Made by a program: the position numbers and the translations under genes. This document shows, piece by piece, positions 7,589 through 9,790 of a stretch of 9,790 nt of DNA. This stretch comes from CAWVVV01 sp964629165 (GTDB taxonomy: Bacteria > Verrucomicrobiota > Verrucomicrobiia > Opitutales > Oceanipulchritudinaceae), in contig CAZVQJ010000104.1 in the NCBI GenBank assembly GCA_964629165.1, positions 1 to 9,790 on the forward strand. The letters run 5' to 3'. How positions within the stretch are numbered: the stretch's first letter is position 1; each line of letters begins with the position of its first letter. The notes beneath the pieces are model-generated. The model worked only from the letters and a program-made list of their open reading frames with translations. It did not search any database and was not told the DNA's origin.

Positions 7589-7618
7589 GAGCTCAATGGG
7601 AGAAGTTGGAGAATACAA

Positions 7619-7969
7619 TCAGCCGAAGAAACAGCCGTGGGCATCCTCGTCGATCACGGCGAGGGCTTCGGGGAGCGTCGTGGATTCGGGGTGGAGTTCG
7701 TAGCGATGAAATCTCAGATCAGCGCGCTTCCAAAAGAGTTCCCAAACGTTACGGGTGCGCACGTAGCGGAGCTTGGCGATGGACTCTTCGATGAACTCGC
7801 CGGGACGCTGGAACGCGGGATATACGAAAAAGAGTTCGATGCTTTGACCCAGGATTCGCTGCCCTTCCCTTACTCGATCCCGCAGCTCCAGGGGAGGACG
7901 ACGCTTGGCCCAGAATTCAATCTCGATCTTGTCTAGATGACGGGAAATTTCAGATTCGGTAAAGGCCAT
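7619..7969 (-). CDS. DUF3024 domain-containing protein
   Basis: A 116-residue protein of the DUF3024 family, whose function is unknown. The family pattern is visible along its length: FWAKRRPPLELRDRVREGQR (about 19-38), the core GQSIELFFVYPAF, KLRYVRTRNVWELFWKRADL in the middle, HRYELHPES, and a conserved end ALAVIDEDAHGCFFG. It has no signal peptide or membrane segment, so it is probably cytosolic. I start at the Met at 7969 because the family homology begins there. The frame is open upstream to 8095, but that extension has no family-like sequence. No good ribosome site precedes either start. It appears full length. The stop codon lies 31 bases before the DUF262 remnant on the same strand, so the two may once have formed an operon. 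Family assignment is firm; the role is not known. Confidence 0.85.
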   Translation of the reverse strand: MAFTESEISRHLDKIEIEFWAKRRPPLELRDRVREGQRILGQSIELFFVYPAFQRPGEFIEESIAKLRYVRTRNVWELFWKRADLRFHRYELHPESTTLPEALAVIDEDAHGCFFG

Positions 7970-8229
7970 GTGGTCGAAGACGGATGAACGGGAGTTGAGC
8001 GCACCACCGTCCGGCCCATTGTGGAAACGGTCAACGAAGACGTTGCATCCTCCGGTCATTCGCAGAGGCGAAGAGATGTGCCGATTGCATTGCAACTCGG
8101 TCTCAAAAAGCCATCATCTCTGGCTCAGCCAAATCGACTCCTCTCGAAAATGCCCGGGGATCTTTCGTCCTCAGGGATGTAGAGAAGGAATTCGCCTATG
8201 GGTGTGGAACCTCGGTCATTGCGCGGCCT

Positions 8230-8293
8230 ATCCTGTAAATCCTGTGGATGCTGTCGTGTGTCTTTCTGACAGGGTTAACGGGATGGGCAGGAT
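8230..8293. repeat. Imperfect inverted repeat of the 'atcctgt...acaggat' type
   Basis: Two 26-base arms (8230-8255 and 8268-8293) are complementary at 18 of 26 positions around a 12-base loop. The left arm begins atcctgtaaatcctgtggat and the right arm contains gacagggttaacgggat. The left arm is itself built from a repeated atcctgt unit (8230, 8239). I recall very similar intergenic palindromes built on 'atcctgt(a/t)aatcctgt' in many Verrucomicrobiota and related genomes, but could not search. It may be a dispersed non-coding repeat, a small mobile element remnant or a weak bidirectional terminator. Confidence 0.65.
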
Positions 8294-8346
8294 GTTTCAC
8301 TGGAGGGGTCGTGACAGCTGGGCGGCTCCTCGGCGGGTCTTGCCTG

Positions 8347-8357
8347 ATCCTGTGGAT
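8347..8357. repeat. Third copy of the atcctgtggat unit
   Basis: The 11 bases atcctgtggat repeat exactly 8239-8249 of the inverted repeat upstream. This is probably a stray unit of the same repeat family; it is short enough that chance is possible. Confidence 0.35.
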
Positions 8358-8523
8358 TCCCGAGGAAATTCATCGAAACCATGCAGAAACCGGAAGCCCG
8401 GCCAGCGCGTGCGGGATGAGGGTCCTCCGCATGCGCTCGTCCAATCGCGGCGAAAATCCTCGCGGGCTACCGTAAAGTCGCCAACGCTGAGGCCAATGCC
8501 ACGCATGTGCTCGTCGGAATCTC

Positions 8524-8528
8524 AGGTG
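8524..8528 (+). promoter_or_regulatory. Likely ribosome-binding site of the CNNM gene
   Basis: AGGTG lies 11 bases before the ATG at 8540. It supports that start over the in-frame GTG at 8507, which would put 11 residues in front of the first membrane helix. Confidence 0.5.
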
Positions 8529-8539
8529 CCGATCCCTTC

Positions 8540-9673
8540 ATGACTCTACTGATCATTTACGTCCTGATCGCGCTTGTGGTGTCGTTCTTCTGCTCCTTGC
8601 TGGAGGCAAGCCTGCTCACAATCACACCGTCTGCGATCCAGAGTGCAAAGGCGAGAGGGCAGCGGTGGGCGGTGCGAATGGAGAAGCTCAAGGCGGAGAT
8701 CGACCGCCCAATTTCCGCCATACTGACGCTCAACACGATCGCCCACACGATGGGTGCCGCCGGGGCCGGCGCGCAATACGCCCGGGTTTACGGCAATGCT
8801 GGCGAGGCGGTATTCGCCGGCCTTCTGACGCTGGCCATCCTCGTGCTGACGGAGATCATTCCGAAGACCCTCGGCGTGCGCTATGTGGTGCCTCTTTCGG
8901 CCTTCGGAGCGACTGTGCTGCCGCTGATGATCAAAGGTCTCGCGCCGCTGGTGTGGCTCTCACGCATCCTCACCCGGGTGATCAGCCGCGGAGAGGAGCG
9001 AGCCAGCGGGATCGATCGCGATGAGCTCCTGGCGATGGCTCGTCTGGGGGCCGAGTCTGGCCAACTGAGGGAGCGGGAGAGCCAGTTCGTGCAGAACCTG
9101 ATCCAGCTCAACGCGATGACGGCTGGCGATATCATGACCCCGCGGACGGTCATCTTCGCGCTGCCGGAGTCGATGCGGGTATCGGAGACGGTGAAGCTGA
9201 TCGAGGAAAAGCCATTCAACCGAATCCCCGTCTACAGCAACACCCGGGATGAGATCACCGGGTTCGTGATCCGCATAGAGGTCTTGCTCGCACACCTTAA
9301 GAACAGCGGGGAGGATCGGCCCCTGGCGGATCTGAAGCGGCCGATCGGGATGGCCCCGGTAAATACTCCGGTGGATGCACTGTTTCAGCGGTTGATCGCG
9401 GAGAGGCGTCAGCTCATGATCGTGATTGATGAGTTCGGCACGCCTGTCGGCCTGGCGAGCTTCGAAGATGTCATCGAGACCATCTTCGGCTTCGAGATCA
9501 TGGACGAAAAGGACAAGGTGCCCGACCTGCAGCTGCACGCGCGCCATCTCTGGAAGGAGCGCGCGAGGAAAATGGGAATCGAGCTGGAGGAGAAAGCGGA
9601 AGGGGAGCCGGAACCAAACAGGTTGCCGGAGTCAGGTGGCGCTGGATCGCCGGGGCGGTCGCCAGAGGGTTGA
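8540..9673 (+). CDS. CNNM/CorC-family membrane protein with paired CBS domains
   Basis: A 377-residue inner-membrane protein. The CNNM (DUF21) domain covers about residues 1-150, with hydrophobic segments near 3-24, 57-76, 91-110 and 115-145. It holds the family signatures SLLEASLLTITPSAI (19-33) and LTEIIPKTLG (103-112), the region that in bacterial CNNM homologues binds Mg2+ and Na+. Two CBS domains follow: GDIMTPRTVIFALPE (196-210) with FNRIPVYSNTRDEITGFV (226-243), and IGMAPVNTPVDALF (269-282) with MIVIDEFGTPVGLASFEDVI (293-312). CBS pairs bind ATP/AMP or Mg-ATP and gate the membrane part. The C-terminal CorC/HlyC domain is absent; the protein ends after an ARHLWKERARKMGI segment, as in shorter members, plus a low-complexity Glu/Pro/Gly tail (about 353-377). 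The likely role is Mg2+ export or divalent-cation balance; older annotations call it a hemolysin. It stands alone on the plus strand with no operon partner visible. Confidence 0.92.
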   Translation: MTLLIIYVLIALVVSFFCSLLEASLLTITPSAIQSAKARGQRWAVRMEKLKAEIDRPISAILTLNTIAHTMGAAGAGAQYARVYGNAGEAVFAGLLTLAILVLTEIIPKTLGVRYVVPLSAFGATVLPLMIKGLAPLVWLSRILTRVISRGEERASGIDRDELLAMARLGAESGQLRERESQFVQNLIQLNAMTAGDIMTPRTVIFALPESMRVSETVKLIEEKPFNRIPVYSNTRDEITGFVIRIEVLLAHLKNSGEDRPLADLKRPIGMAPVNTPVDALFQRLIAERRQLMIVIDEFGTPVGLASFEDVIETIFGFEIMDEKDKVPDLQLHARHLWKERARKMGIELEEKAEGEPEPNRLPESGGAGSPGRSPEG

Positions 9674-9742
9674 GGGGGCCTGTCGACGGCCGGGAGGGGT
9701 ACGTCCAGCATGACGCTCGTTGCGATCAGAAAAAGATGATCC

Positions 9743-9790
9743 ATGAACGACCTCGACCTCGACGCCGGTCGCGTCGTCGGAGAGTGCTTT
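9743..9790 (+). CDS. Possible start of a further gene, cut by the window edge
   Basis: An ATG at 9743 opens a frame MNDLDLDAGRVVGECF that runs off the right edge with no stop, 69 bases after the CNNM stop codon. The purine-rich stretch agaaaaagatg lies just upstream and could serve as a weak ribosome site. Sixteen residues are too few to name a family, and the start may be chance. Confidence 0.3.
   Translation, partial: MNDLDLDAGRVVGECF

Larger units (their letters stand above)
7970..8539. other. 570-base spacer without a supportable gene
   Basis: This lies between the divergent DUF3024 and CNNM genes and must hold the promoters of both, though none stands out. It contains an imperfect inverted repeat and a further partial unit (listed separately). 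The remaining open frames have no family-like features. The last 120 bases (8420-8539) are open in the CNNM frame and read somewhat like coding sequence (AKILAGYRKVANAEANATHV), but hold only a GTG start and no match I recognise. Confidence 0.5.

Noticed and set aside
7970..8506. Open frames on both strands of the spacer, including 7968-8543 (+) and 8297-8506 (-)
   Set aside because: They show no domain, no good ribosome site and an irregular composition; the longest one spans the inverted repeat.
1..9790. CRISPR array, tRNA, rRNA or intact insertion sequence
   Set aside because: I saw no regularly spaced repeats, cloverleaf, rRNA-like segment or transposase.

Overview
The window is about 60% GC and looks like the chromosome of a polysaccharide-degrading, Gram-negative-type bacterium. 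A Verrucomicrobiota (Opitutae-like) host fits best and Planctomycetota is the main alternative. This rests on a secreted family-26 polysaccharide lyase next to a BNR_4-type protein, a MacAB-type export operon, sparse Shine-Dalgarno sites, and an intergenic 'atcctgt' inverted repeat of a kind I recall from such genomes. The host assignment is an inference, not a demonstrated placement.

Layout. Positions 1-773 (+) hold the C-terminal 256 residues of a BNR_4-type beta-propeller protein. After a 364-base gap comes a large secreted protein of the PcRGLX/YetA-like exo-rhamnogalacturonan lyase family (1138-3873, +). A 182-base convergent spacer with hairpins separates it from a minus-strand operon read from right to left: membrane-fusion protein (6042-7226), ABC ATPase (5270-6037) and FtsX/MacB-type permease (4056-5273). 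The genes are packed tightly, with a 4-base gap and then a 4-base ATGA overlap.

Upstream of that operon, on the same strand, lies a decayed DUF262 (GmrSD/ParB-like) N-terminal fragment (7356-7588). It carries a 9-base tandem duplication inside its signature motif, a lost arginine, a frameshift and a missing C-terminus. Just before it is an apparently intact DUF3024 gene (7619-7969). A 570-base spacer (7970-8539) carries an imperfect inverted repeat and no convincing gene. A plus-strand CNNM/CorC-like membrane protein with two CBS domains follows (8540-9673). A possible gene start runs off the right edge.

Function. The left third looks like part of a rhamnose/uronic-acid polysaccharide utilisation locus: a secreted lyase beside a propeller protein that may bind or cleave the same glycan. 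The central operon would export a small molecule or peptide, or act on envelope substrates, together with an outer-membrane channel encoded elsewhere. The DUF3024/DUF262 stretch looks like the eroded edge of an accessory or defence-type insertion between housekeeping transporters. I found no convincing new system. The most interesting item is the degenerating DUF262 gene with its cluster of short tandem duplications.
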